Positions 1 through 12,300 of a stretch of 64,000 nucleotides of DNA are shown piece by piece (within the stretch, counting starts at the first letter, position 1; every line of letters begins with the position of its first letter). The DNA lies in assembly GCA_013400975.1 (NCBI GenBank), contig WBMZ01010253.1, positions 62,001 through 126,000 on the forward strand, in the 5' to 3' direction. This stretch comes from Atrichornis clamosus. Taxonomy: Eukaryota; Chordata; Aves; Passeriformes; Menuridae. Position numbers and translations under genes: made by a program. Under the pieces are notes generated by a model. It was not told where the DNA came from, ran no database searches, and saw only the letters and a program-made list of their open reading frames with translations.

Positions 1-3000
1 GAATTATCGTGGCTGTCACTGTAAGTTTATAAAGCGTTTTACAAAGACATAGCAAGACATATTCCCTTACTCAAAGATCTTATAATCTGATATGAGATAA
101 AAACAAGACAAGACAAGAGGCAACAGTTCAGGAGAGATCACTGATTATAAATAAAGGGTAGAAATAATTGTCTGAAGAAATGTTTCAGCAAGGAATTCAA
201 AGGAAGAGAGAGGGTGCCTGCATACGAGATCAGAAGGATAGTTCCAGGCACACACAGCTGAAAATCAAGAGAATGTGATTACAGGATTGGAAAGAGCAGA
301 GGGACAAGAGGCAGGAGAGAACATGATAGTGCTGAGCTACTAGAGGCAAAATTACACACAGCTCTACAGTCACTCCTAAGTGTAGCTCTGCTGGATGTTG
401 GCAAAATATCCACAACAGCAACTCCTAAGAGCAGAAATGAGGAGAGTTAAATTCAGAAGAGTTGCCGCGATGAAGTAAATCTTAGATGATTCAAACATAA
501 CAATGAGGGCATAGTGATTTTTTTTTTTAATATTTTTTCAGAAATGGGTGTATGAAATGGCTGTAATTTCCTGAACAGCTCTGGTCAGCCCACACATGCA
601 GTTTCCTAGAAATAAAAACTCTGACATAAACATGGTTCCAATTGTACTTGCTGATCTGGAAAAAAACATACACTAAGAAGGAAAAATATTTTCTATGCTC
701 TGTCAGATCCATCTACGTACCAGAACCAATGAGAAGAAACCCCTCCAGTGATTAGAAGCTAAAGGACCACCACCAAAGTATGACAGAAATTATCATTTTG
801 TGAGGGACCTTTATTCTCTCCTCCGAGACAGATAAATAAATCCAAAGGTGAACAGAAGCCAATATCTGCTGGTGCCAGAATAACTTCAGAAATTTGACCA
901 AATTAACTGGTCTTTTAGCACAGAAGCTCCATGGGACAATGTACAGTTGGTATCTATGGGAGATCTGATATAAATGGAGCTGCTCTTCACCTTCATCGAC
1001 CAATACAAAGGAAAAGGTCAGGGCTGGTTTCCTCATATGCCTGGAATGTCACAGGCTTTTTTCATGCAGGCATTTTCTGTCAAATATTTCTAATGGGATT
1101 GTGGGAATTTAAAAAAATGAATTTAATATCCACTATGTTGTGTATGAACATAACCCTGTAAGTGTAGGGCAGCAATTGCGTAGGGCTGTACAGGTTATGC
1201 AGAAAAATCCTAGTGCAAAGTGAAATGTGAACAGAGGTGTTACTGAGGGTGGCTTTGGCTGATGTAACACTGGACAAGTTCCAACTACAGGAGGCACAGG
1301 CCTGCTGCTCTTCTTGAAGTGGCTGAAGAGAAATCCTCTTTTCTGCAAACATGTAGTCATTCTCCAGTGATTATTTCAACCTACCTCACTTCCCAGCAAA
1401 AATTAAAAGGCAAACATGAACTCTGTCTGTGACTACAAAATTTATTTTGTCAAGAATTGCTATTTACCAGAGGCAAGATTCACATTTCTACTTTTTTCAC
1501 ATTAAGTGTAAACATTAAATATTTTTCTTACATACTGTCTGGCTATTCATAATTTACAGCATTTGAGTTCCCGTTCTCCCCCTGAAGGAGAATGCCAAGT
1601 CCTCCCTCCCCGTGGATCTTTCACAAGGTGGAAGATTTGCATTCTTTAGCAGAGTTACTGAATTGTTGTAGGGTGATGTACAATTTCTGAATTCTCATCA
1701 GCGCAGAACGCAAAGTTTATCTCGAAGTGTCAAAATAACATGTTCCTTTATTTTTGATCAGCAGAGTTCCCTCACTTTTGATCATTGCAAAGACTGAACA
1801 TGGCACACACATCGAAGGGATTCTGGGAACTATTAGCAGCTAAGCTTCTTCAGATTAACAGATTTCAAAAAATTACCTCATCTTTTGATCAGAAATGAAG
1901 AGTTGTTGAAAGGTAACAACTGTTACACTCTCTCCTATTTGGCAAAGGAGTCGTCTTGTTGTGTGGCAAAGCAGCATGTTAGAAAACAACTAGTCAAAAC
2001 TGTTACATGGATTTGGGGCCTGACAGCATTTCTGTTCATTTCTCATCCATGACCTTGTCTGGAGGAAAAACATGGTATAGTCCTGATAATGTCTACCCAA
2101 GAGGTAAGAAACATTTCCAGCAATAGAAGGTAAATTGTATAAAATGTCAACTACGCAGGTATTAAATTCCATCCTCTCTGGCATTAACAAAAAGCAGAAT
2201 CTGAAAGGAGCACGTCTCTATTAGTGCATACAAGGCATGAAGAAGAATTTTGATAATTTCCCACTGCAGTGACTCTATGATGGTAAAAATTCTGCCGTGA
2301 GAGTAGGTGTGTGCATGTGGGAATCAGAAGTTATGGCACAGGAAGGCTCTGACTGAGAGCACGAGTTGGCACAAAGGGTTTGCAAAGGCAGCTGGAAATT
2401 TTCAGCTAAAAATTACTCCTGTGAGGCACAGGGGAGTAAGAACAAGAACTGCCTGACAAACCTGAAGCTGTGGCACTGCAGCCCTGATGTGACTTCCAAC
2501 TACGTGGAAGGTTTTAGCCAGGCTGAGACTAGTGCTCAACTCACTCGAGCTTCAAACAAATTCTTTAATTTCCAGGACGTGTTTTTTCCCTCATGAGAAA
2601 ACAAAGAAGGCCCACATGGAGTGCAAAAAAATCACCCTTGTGCACACAGACATATTTACCCAGAAGTACCTGTCTCAGTCTTTATATGCAATTTAACACA
2701 AGTTTATAATTTGAGAGGCTTTTTTAGGAGATAACAAAACCTAATATGCAAGAGAAACCCGAGTTTAGAGGAGGAGGTTTATTCACTCAGTTCAGATTCT
2801 TGTCTCTCTCACATCTAGACTGGATTGGTTGCAATTAACTCCCAGAAATTAAGGAGAAGTGACAAAGAATGACTGCTAAGACAGAGGAATGGAATAGTCT
2901 CTTCAAATATTCTCCCTTCAGGGCAGGTTTGTATAAATAACCCAATTTTTATCCTGGCTCTTCAGAGTACAAAGAACACAAATAATGTGTTATAAATAAG

Positions 3001-3691
3001 ACTCAGAGGATGCACAGCTCCTGCTTCACTGGTAAAATTACCCCCACTAATTATTGGCTAGTGCTTAGCTGGGCTGTCATACCAATACTCAAATCCAAAT
3101 GGAATTCTCCTCGTGTGGAATTGTGTTGCAAACAGAAAATCCAAAGGGAGGCTGGTGGAGGGGTGTGAAGGGCACAGATGTGCTCTGGTGTGACAGAGCT
3201 GGCTCTGTGTTCTGAGCAAGGCAGGACTGTGACCCAGGGACAATTTCTGGCTGGAGCTCCAAAGGGGACGGAGCTCTTCCAACAGAGTTGTCTCTTGAGT
3301 TTTCCCCATCCATTTGCATCCAGAACTCAGACTGAAACTCAGGAGAGTATGAATCCTTCCCAGTTAAAATAACAGCTTCACCAAATGAAAACATCTACTC
3401 TTTCCTGATTTCTAGTAAGAAAGAAGTTTAGTTTCCATTGGAGTGACTCTGAAATATCAAATACTGTTTTACAAAATCAGAGAAGTACCTGTTCATACCA
3501 GTATTCCAAAAAATGCTGACCCTGGCAAAAATTAAAAATCATTCTATTAATTGCTGACAGCACGGGTTTGTTCTGCCCCATAATTCAGAAAATATGCAGG
3601 GAGCTTTCAAGTTATGCTGAGTTGTGGAAGAGGGACAGTGGAGGATGGTTCAATGGAGAGGAACAAGGCTGATTTATAAAGTGCAGTAAAT
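1..3691. other. Unique non-coding sequence, no gene recognised
   Basis: No recognisable exon, RNA gene or interspersed repeat is seen here. The first 340 bases are purine-rich on the + strand and contain three tandem ACAAG units at 103-117. An 11-T run lies at 518-528. A near-perfect 18-base inverted repeat with one mismatch sits at 2390-2407. All open frames are short and resemble no known protein. Confidence 0.6.
103..117. repeat. Short (ACAAG)3 tandem repeat
   Basis: Three consecutive ACAAG units lie in a purine-rich stretch. They are seen directly and are too short to matter beyond low complexity. Confidence 0.7.
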
Positions 3692-3856
3692 AGGAGCTGT
3701 GGCTGCCCCATCCCTGGAATTGTCCAAGGCCAGGTTGGATGGGACTTGGAGAAACCTGATCTAGTGGAAGGTGTCCCTGCCCACGGCAGGGCGTTGGAAC
3801 AAATGGATCTTTAAGGTCCCTTCCAGCCCCAAACATTCCATGATTCTATGATTCTA
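3692..3856 (+). mobile_element. CR1 LINE fragment, 3' end
   Basis: This is a 5'-truncated CR1 copy of about 165 bp in the sense orientation. The left part reads AGCTGTGGCTGCCCCATCCC, matching the CR1 region that encodes the extreme C terminus of ORF2. It is followed by the lineage's usual words (GGCCAGGTTGGATGG, TAGTGGAAGGTGTCCCTGCC, TTTAAGGTCCCTTCCA). It ends in two ATTCYATG-type tail units, the CR1 3' terminus. It is a dead copy, because the reverse transcriptase and endonuclease are absent. Short 5'-truncated copies are normal for CR1. Confidence 0.95.
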
Positions 3857-4210
3857 AGAAGATCAGTAATCATATCTCCCTATAAAACAGCAGGTAATTT
3901 TCTGGTTTAAAACTTTAAGCTTCTTCAAGTGTTTCTTCACTCTTTCTTCACTCCAGCTCTTTCTTCATTCATTCTCTTCGTGTATTTCCTGGTCTAGTTA
4001 TGCCATCAAACACTTTTGACATATTTTAACATTACTCTGTTATTGTTCTGAAAACAACTTTAGGGCATGAATCTGCCTAAAATCCATCTCTGTGGCCTCC
4101 TTTTAGTGACCCTAATCAATGAATTCATCCTGACAACACCCCACTTAGCTGGGAAAGTACAGAAGGTAAGAATAGCTGAGCAACTTGTCCATGACCACAT
4201 AAAACACACA

Positions 4211-4232
4211 CATTCCAGCCTAGGCTGGAATG
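4211..4232. repeat. Perfect 22-bp palindrome with two TEAD-like sites
   Basis: The arm CATTCCAGCCT is followed with no spacer by its exact reverse complement AGGCTGGAATG. Each end carries CATTCCA, which matches the M-CAT motif bound by TEAD factors, so two sites face each other across a CCTAGG centre. A perfect 22-bp palindrome is not expected by chance in most windows of this size (about 1-2% under a uniform base model). Function is inference. Confidence 0.75.
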
Positions 4233-6008
4233 GTTTCTATGATAAATCAAAGCACTGTCATTTAAAAACCAAGGGTAAATAGTTATTTAAGAAACATTTT
4301 CTATCAGGAAGCATCTGGAATCACTGTTGTATTTCACATTTATGATTTTACAATAAGTATAGAAGCCTAAAAGTATATCAATATTAAAATATCCCAAAAT
4401 ACAATCTTTGAATCAAAATCCGTGGTCTGGTATTTTGGTCTCCAGGAAGGCAAACTGCAACTTCTTCCACTTCAGCACACAGCCAGAAAACATGGAAAAA
4501 GGGGAGTAGGGAGACCAAAGGAGCACTACAGGCTCTGGATTCACTCATCAGTGTCGCAGTAACAACTCTCTGATCAGTGTTTCCTGAACTGCCAAAGGTG
4601 TGTTCCTCCTGTCTCTTATTAATTACACTCCTAACTGAGTATAAATTAAACAGATACGTGAGTGATGCTCTGTAGTCCCACTGACCAAGGCACCTTGTCT
4701 GGTTGACTGGTGTAACTACAAACATAGAAAATCACTTTCCTTTGTTTGACACAATCTCCATGAAAATTTTGGCTTAAAAAAATTTAAGAAACTTGTCTTG
4801 GAATCCAACAAAAGAGGAAAAAAAACAAACACAAAAGAATGCCTGGTTTAATGTAGTTTGTCTTTTACAATGGATTTCTTTTATTTCCAAAAATATTTTC
4901 CCAGTTTACGGTTATTGTTGCTCTTTGTTTTTGGCTTTGCATTTCTTTCCCCTCTCCTGAATTATCTATATTTATTTTGAGTGGATTATTTCCCAAGGAT
5001 TTTTTTTTTTTTGCCATTTCTTCTATATAAAGTGAACTTCAAGGTCTTCTGATGAAAAATCAAATCACAGTAAAAATGTTTCTGTACAATACATCCATAA
5101 TAAATAAGCATTGATATTGTAAGCTTAAGAGAGAATTCATTAAGAATCAAATAACAAAAGAGAAAACTCAGAAAATAAAGTATTAAAAATTAATGGGCTT
5201 ATTGTACAGGAAAGGAGAGCAAAGAGAATAAAACAAGAGAGCTTACTGTAGGCAAGTAAGTTTAATGTTTATTTAAGTAAAAACAAAATGTAAAGAAAGT
5301 TAGATTAGGGGGTAGATGAAAAAGATACCCAGCGAAGCTAAGGAATAGGAAAAAAGTAATGCCTATTGAATTTTCACAAATTTTCCAGATTTGTCTCATT
5401 TCTTTTTGCCATTTGTTTTCTCATTTAGGAAAAAAAATAGAATTAGCAGTGATCAGAGGATCTATGTTAGAGACCCCACTAAGAAAAATAAAGAGCTTGA
5501 TGACTTTGAAGAATCCAAATATATTTTACATGAAAAATTAAGAGACTCTGCAGGAATAAAGATCAGAAGAATAATATTTTTCTGTTACTATTTTCAGGAC
5601 TTCCACAAAGTCACAAACGCACTTTTATTGCCAAAATATATCATTTGCTTAACATTACTTCAAGATACTTCAGGTCTCCTCAATAACTGCCTCCTGGAAC
5701 TCCACCCACTCAGCTTTCTGGGCACAAAAATAAACACTGCTGGTTTATTTTGATATGTATAAACGTATAAATCAAAGAAGTGCTGTTTTCCTGGAAGTTT
5801 TCATGACAAAAAAAAAAACCAACTTGAAAATGAACACTTATTCACTTCTTTAAACTATATATGAAACTGCAGGGTTGGTAGGATATGTCAGTGATTGGGT
5901 GAGGAGCAAATACTGAGCCAAGGTTAACAGGTTTTGAAATGCTGACATTTGTTACAGCCTAATTTCTGGGTCTGTGTGAAGAAAACCACCATTAACATAC
6001 CTGCACAG

Positions 6009-6035
6009 CCAATCACGCTAATTAACGCTATAAAG
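6009..6035 (+). promoter_or_regulatory. CCAAT box and TATA-like pair (possible core promoter)
   Basis: GCCAATCA starts at 6008, a TAATTA homeodomain-type core lies at 6019-6024 and TATAAAG at 6029-6035. The CCAAT to TATA distance is shorter than usual, and no coding exon follows. A start site would fall near 6060 if this is real. Such combinations arise by chance in AT-rich DNA, so this is a weak call. Confidence 0.2.
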
Positions 6036-6159
6036 GGAGGTTCAGAATGCCTGTCACTTCCAGAATATTCCCAAATGTTGGGAGCACAGGCTGTGGACCA
6101 GTAGGGAAAGGGCTCGTTACCCTCTGCAGGCTCAGCCCTGGGGCTCCTTTGGTTTAGGC

Positions 6160-6246
6160 AGTCGAGGGAGGGGCTGGTGTGTGGCCAGAGGTTGGATGTG
6201 AAGTCTCGGAAGCCTTTTCCAACCTCAGTGATTCTGTGATTCCGTG
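6160..6246 (+). mobile_element. CR1 LINE, short 3' tail remnant
   Basis: About 85 bp of the CR1 3' end in the sense orientation: GAGGTTGGA, then AAGCCTTTTCCAACCTCAGT, then ATTCTGTGATTCCGTGG as tail units. The spacing between the 'TTGGA' and 'TTCCAACCT' words fits CR1. The left boundary is approximate because the match fades near 6165. There is no coding capacity. Confidence 0.8.
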
Positions 6247-7440
6247 GAAGGGGGTCTTAGGGTAGAACTGACCTAAAGACAAGGGTCACAAATTCCACAG
6301 GCATTTGACAGACACCGGGGAGTTAAGGGCAGCCTGCAAACGATGCCAGAGCCCTGATTTCCTAGAAGCCACCAACAAAAATGCTTCCCCCTTCCAGGGG
6401 ACCTGGCAGTGGGGCCCTTCCCCAGCTGGGGTGGGTGGGGAGCACGTGGGTCCCTCTGGGGAATCTGGCTGCACATCTGCACTAATTCACAGCTGGTTTC
6501 ACTGCAAGGCTCTCCTGACACCTCCTTAGGGAACCCAACAGGACTTTGAGGTCTCTCCCAAAGATTGGTACTCTGAGCTCAGAGTGTCTGACATAAAATA
6601 GGCTACTTTAGGAAAGGATTGCAATTTAATGGATTCTGGTAACTTTGTGCTGCCACAAGATGAAAATGATGTTAATTGGTGATACGAAAAGGGTAAAAAC
6701 CAAGCAAATTTCAGCACTTCTGCTGCACCCAAGTGCTTTCAGGAGCCCATGTCACCTACAATACCAGTCAGGCATATGGTCTAAAAGCAGCAGTCTTTAA
6801 CATGCACACAGAGCAGCAGCTAATTGAAATATAAACAAATAACCCTACTAAACACACCCAACACACTAACATTTCTTTCATCATCAGGGCTTGAAAAAAA
6901 TGTGTTTTGACTTTTTGGTAAAAACCAACCTTTTTTATTTTTTTTTTTAATCTCCTGGATAAGGACATTTATTGCTCATTTGTTTATAAACGAAATTGTT
7001 CACATCACTGTAAATAACTTCTGAAATGTTGTTCCCTCAGCTGTGCTAAGCTTTAATATAGCACAGTAATGAGTGGGATGTGCAACTTCTGCTTATCTGC
7101 TCTAGTTTGGACAATGCCAGTGGCTCATGTTTATTAAGAAAGTTGGCAGTGAAGCTGAATCTCTGGTTTCCCCCTGGTAGATAAACTCTGTCTGAGCTAA
7201 CATTCATGAGGATCTTGGAAGGCTCATTTAAATACAATGCCTAAGGCTATGCATTTTTTTCCTGGATTCCAGAACAGCACATAAAGCTTTTGCTTTTCTC
7301 ATGTTCTTTTGGAGCTGATGCTTATGTATTACAAAGTCTGGCCAGGATTTGTAGAAAGTACCAAGGGTCTATGTCTGAGCTGAGTGTTCAGGTATTTTTG
7401 CATCTGCTTATCCTTACTGCAAGGAAGACACTTTTTTTGC

Positions 7441-7455
7441 GGGGGGGGGGGGGGG
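7441..7455 (+). repeat. Poly-G run (15 G)
   Basis: Fifteen consecutive G follow a T-run plus GC and precede AAGATTTTTTT. A homopolymer of this kind can form G-quadruplex structure and is prone to length errors in sequencing. An open frame passes through it, but this is an artefact of the run and not evidence of coding. Confidence 0.95.
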
Positions 7456-9296
7456 AAGATTTTTTTGTATTTCTGTTGTCAGATTCTAGGGAAACCGAGC
7501 AAGGATTTTTCCTTGTTTATCTGAGACCATGGATCTCAGCCATTCACCCCAAAAAAACCCCAACTTCAGGCCATAACAACCTGTGAAGTTTCTTCACTTA
7601 ATCCAAACATTTACTTTAACTGACAATTCCTCATGGTTGTCCAAATAAGATATTTTCCAATCTAATATCATAATCTGAACTTTTCCTGCAGTTAAAAGAA
7701 GTATCAGAAGTATTTTCAAGCTCTTCAGGCAGTAGTTATTACTTCATATGATCTCTGTGCCCTATTTCAGAACTGCTGAGAACTGAATGTGTTTGGATAC
7801 CTTAGAATAGAAAAGTTGAAAAATAAATGAGTAAGTCAGGTATTTGCCTCTTTCTGTCATCAGTGCCATCAGTACTTAGCGCTCTGTGTGTTGCTGTGCT
7901 TCTCTAGCTGTCATTTAAGTATTACATGGATCAAAACAAAGTAGCCCATAAAAATGGCATCTTTTCATCACTACAGGAAATTTTGAAAGGGTCAAAACTT
8001 CCCGGAATATTCATGAGGTGGAGGTGATTTTCAGCAAATATATCTTGTCACATTTTCTCAAAATAACTCTTGGTTCTGTCTCACAGGGGCCTATAACATT
8101 TCCTACCTCTCTGGACATAGTGAGGACTTTTATACAAAAAGTTTTGTGGGTCTTGTATATGCTGAACTACAGCAGATGAAGATGTCCTCTCTTTTGTAAA
8201 CCTAAATCATATTATTTTAGAAAGAAAAATAAATTTATAAACATATTGCAAAGGCTATAAAAACCAAAAGTAACAAGCAAAACCCCAAATGAACAAATAA
8301 ATAACGCAAAAAATTGCAGAAAGTCCCAGTTCTGAACTGTGGTCTCATAAGCAGTGACAGGGTGCGGTGTGAGGGCTTGGTGCTGTGGTGTCTGTGGAAT
8401 TCAGAATTTCGTCTTAGGGAAGAGGGCTCCTTCTTCCCCCATCAGCCCCTCTGCAGCCTAAGGAGGTTAAGTTAACTCTGGCACTCTGGGACTGAAGTAG
8501 CCAACAGGCTGAACAGGATTCCTCTTTTAGTCCATCTACAGGTACCCAACAGCAAGTTAAACGACTAAATATTAATCTACTGTGGGTCTGAGTCCTCTCT
8601 GAGAGCCTCAGATCCCCAGCAAGCACCCCTTGCTGAAAGCAGGAGCAGTCCCTTTGAGCAGTATTCCTGTTTTCCTTTGAAAACAGCTGAAGGAGGAGAT
8701 ACCGAGCCTTTCTTTCCTGCACAATAGCCAAGTGCTAAGAATGCTTGCCCTGTAAAAGGCAAGCACGGATTCAATTCCCTCTTGTCTGAACTTCAAGCCT
8801 AACCTTTTATCTTCCAGATGAGTGCCCAAAACACAAGGCTTGCAAGAAACAAGGCTACTCAGGAGGTGGGGAATGTTGCTGTTCTCTCAGAGCAGTACCT
8901 TTGTGCAGGAAAAAAGCTCAAACCTCTCAAGGTCAGAAAGGATGGATAACTCGGCAGTTCAGTGTTCAAGGTGCTCATTACATTTGGTCCCTGCTCCAAG
9001 GCCTGTTTCTCCTTTCTGTTTTTGAATGTAGTTCCTGTAGAATATAAAATTCAGTTGTATTTTCTACAGAGGAGGAAGGTAAGCACAGAGCTGCTTATAA
9101 ATGAGTACTTTAACTCCGAGGTGAAGGAACTGCCCAGCCCTCCAGCCAGGGATCACACTTAGGCTAAGCAGGCTCATAATTAAACTAATGTAGGCTAATA
9201 AAAGACACTCGTGGCTTGGACAACAGCAGCCAGGTTTTCAAAGGAAAAAGATGCTAGCTAGAAGCAGTTTCCTGTTTGGGAATCATAGGCAAATTA

Positions 9297-9325
9297 AAAA
9301 CAAAAAAACCCAAAAAAACCCCAAC
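9297..9325. repeat. A/C-rich low-complexity tract
   Basis: The tract has repeated ACAAAAAAACCC-type units. It is one of several dispersed A-run/C-run tracts in the window, with T/G counterparts elsewhere. No function is inferred. Confidence 0.8.
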
Positions 9326-12300
9326 TCCTGGGGAAGGAAAACATATGGAGGAGCGTCTAGACTATGGATTTCTACTGAGTTGAGCTATCAGGTTTGTCAT
9401 GAGTGATGTAATCTGGGGGCTTCTTCAGGGGTGACTATAGAGCTTCAAGGTCAAACAGCAAGATCCCCCTGAAGTTCAGGTTTCTGGGTTTAAGTGACAG
9501 GTTTCTGGACAGCAATTCCACACCCAACTGTTGTTTTCCTTTTAATATTTAATGCTCTTTCTAGGAAAATCACAACTGACTTGAAAGCACTTTAACCATA
9601 AGCCTGGTCAAACCCCTAAATCTGAGTGTTAAAGAGAACTGAACTGAATTTCTGATACTGCTCTCATACAGAGCTTGACTAAATATTAGCCCAGGCAGCA
9701 GAACATTTTTCTGAAAGTCATGAAAAAATCCCATGGACAATTTATGACCAGTTGCCTCATTGCCTGCTGGGTTAGGTGCTGTAGCTCTTCTGAAGCCTGT
9801 GGAATGATGCCAGCTTGTATCCACAGCCAGTGTCACTCAGAATTCTGTTGCATCTTTTTTAAGTGCAAAATGTCATTAGTTGTACCAGAAGCTGACATGA
9901 AGTAGCATTTCCAACTAATTGTCCTATCCTTTTACTGACAGCTTGCTGTTGCCCTTCTGAAACCTTGTCTCTTGGAATTTTGCTGAAAAAGTGCATTTGG
10001 TACCATTTTGAACCAGCATTTTCCTTAAAAAGTATATTTTGAAGAGTGAAGGAGGGAGGGGAGGTGGACCAGGTGTTCTGTTCTACATATAAAAACAGCA
10101 AAAGCTTTTGCCATAAAATTATCCTGATTCTTTGTCTCCCTCCACTGTATTTTGTTCTATCAAAATCTTTATCTGCTTCTTTCCTAGAATCCCCAAAATT
10201 TTTTAATATAGCAGATTCTACTACCACCCCTTCAGCACCTATCAACTTCTCTCATATGGAAAGCTGGCAGCAGAAGTCATTTCCCTCTGTTTTTGTTCAA
10301 TAAAAATGTTTTTTAACTAACCTGTATTTGCAAACCCTGGGAAGTGTATTACCGTTAGTAAATCCAGTATTGCATACTAAGATGGATATTAAAATAAACC
10401 AAGGAATGCTTCCAGATAGCTCCAAATAATTAGAGAAATACACTCATGTTTGCAGCATCAGCCAAGATTCTAATCATGATATTAAACTTTGGTTTTCAAA
10501 ATGCTGATGGAGGCTATAAAATACACAAAGAACAGGTATTGTGTGATGCCTTATGAGCCTGGAAGTGAAAAAACTGATCATAGAAGTGAGCCCATAAAAT
10601 TAGCTGATGTGGATAATTAAGGAGAAGCTTTTCACTACTTCTTTGGGAATAGTTTTTTTTCTTTTGGGCTTACTACAATTCTACCATCTCAAGGTCTTGT
10701 ATCTCCAAACCCATGAGGACTAAGATCTCATGCCAGGTCATGTTCCCAGGCATCAGTTTCATGATCAAGTGCAAAACTAACTTTCTGGTGCAGATTGCAA
10801 AGCCCTCTGGCTACTATGGTGCAAATGTCTTTCCCGTGGTAATTTCTACCAAGAAGAGCATGGGTTTTCCATAGGACCAGTCTGAGGAATCAGTTGATTT
10901 CTCTTCCTATGGGTCAGGTAATGAAACACTTAAAATTTCCTGCTCACCTGAGCCTGTATCTCAAGGGTGTTTCTTTTTTAATTTCTCTCTAAGCTTTTGA
11001 GTTGAGCTGAATGGGTGGCTTAAACTGAAATGGAAAAAAAAAAAAATAAAGGTTTTAATTTATTCTTACATGCTCCAGTTTCCAAAACACTTCCCAGCAA
11101 TGCCTCACTCACTTTCCATTCAAATTGTGTGGAATGGAGAGGTGCCAATTGTCACTGCTGAGGGGGGACAACAAGACACTCACCCCAGGGTGGCAAAGGT
11201 CTCAGGTAGGAAGCTGCTATCCTAAATTTCCTTATCCCCATGAGGAGTCTGGCTTATGTTGAGACTCAGGTTTTGTCTTCAATATAAAGTATAGCCACTC
11301 AACGTAGGTAGCCACAACTGGCCACAAATTTTTCCTTAAAAAGGGAAAGATGTTTTATCCTGCTGAGGAACAGCAGTGATGTTTGAAAATCTCACATCTA
11401 ACATTTGCAAGACACCACCTTTGGGATATAAAACCAGCAAAACTTTACATGGTTCCAAAAGATTCCAAAAGATAAACTCCAAGCCATAGCTGATGATTTA
11501 AAATATACTCAAATCCAGTGAAAGCAGAAGAACGGATATGTCTGTTTTGCATGGTAAAGGCCAAAGGCATAAGGTCTGGAGTTCTGAGAAGCAAACCTGG
11601 AAAACCTGAGTGTTGGGTACAATTAAGTGAGATTGTAGCAGCCCATAAAGGAAATTATTATTTTTGCACGTACATCTCACAACTCCACTGCACAGAGTAT
11701 AGGGAAAAATTTATAGAATTATTTTTTAAAGTTTTAAAGAGTGTGTGTGTGGACAAACTTTAGTTGAAAATAAAAGCTCTCAAGAGGACCAAAAGAAAAT
11801 TAGAAGGTAATTATCACTATTTTGGAAAAGGAAAAAAAAAGTAGTTGGAACATCAATAACAAGGATATGTGATGAACAAAGAGTATAAAAGTGATGAAGA
11901 ATGAGAACAGGGCACCATTTTTTGTCACTTCTTGTTGATCAAGAACATTAGTTGAGGCATAGGATACTGACAGAAGCCAGTAGATGGGAAGGAGATGCTG
12001 AAAATGTTAAAAGTAATAAACATAGAGAAGTAAAAATATGACAAGGTTACTATTTCATGCAAAATAGCAAGTATCAATACCTCTGTTAATTTAGAGGAGA
12101 ACAACAAATACTTGAAAAGCAAAGGAACTCCTGGATTTAATCCTGAAGGCCCAGGGCCCTGGAAATGACTCTGAAAACAAAGGCTCAGTCATCAGAGATC
12201 TGGAGAGATTGCAAAGCAGGAGATGGAGACTTTACTGCATTGCAGTGCAGGATACACAACTGTGGGAAGAACAAAGGGGTGGCGGGAGAAAAGTGACTTG

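Larger units (their letters stand above)
3857..6159. other. Unique AT-rich non-coding sequence
   Basis: No gene or transposon is recognised. Contents seen are a 22-bp perfect palindrome (4211-4232, listed separately), an A-rich tract with scattered C at about 4805-4835, a 13-T run at 5000-5012, an 11-A run at 5808-5818 and a CCAAT plus TATA-like pair at 6009-6035. Open frames up to about 120 codons are present, but none has a family signature. Confidence 0.6.

Noticed and set aside
10712..10873. 53-codon frame starting ATGAGGACTAAG with protein-like composition
   Set aside because: It is short and isolated, with no family match and no clear splice sites or promoter.
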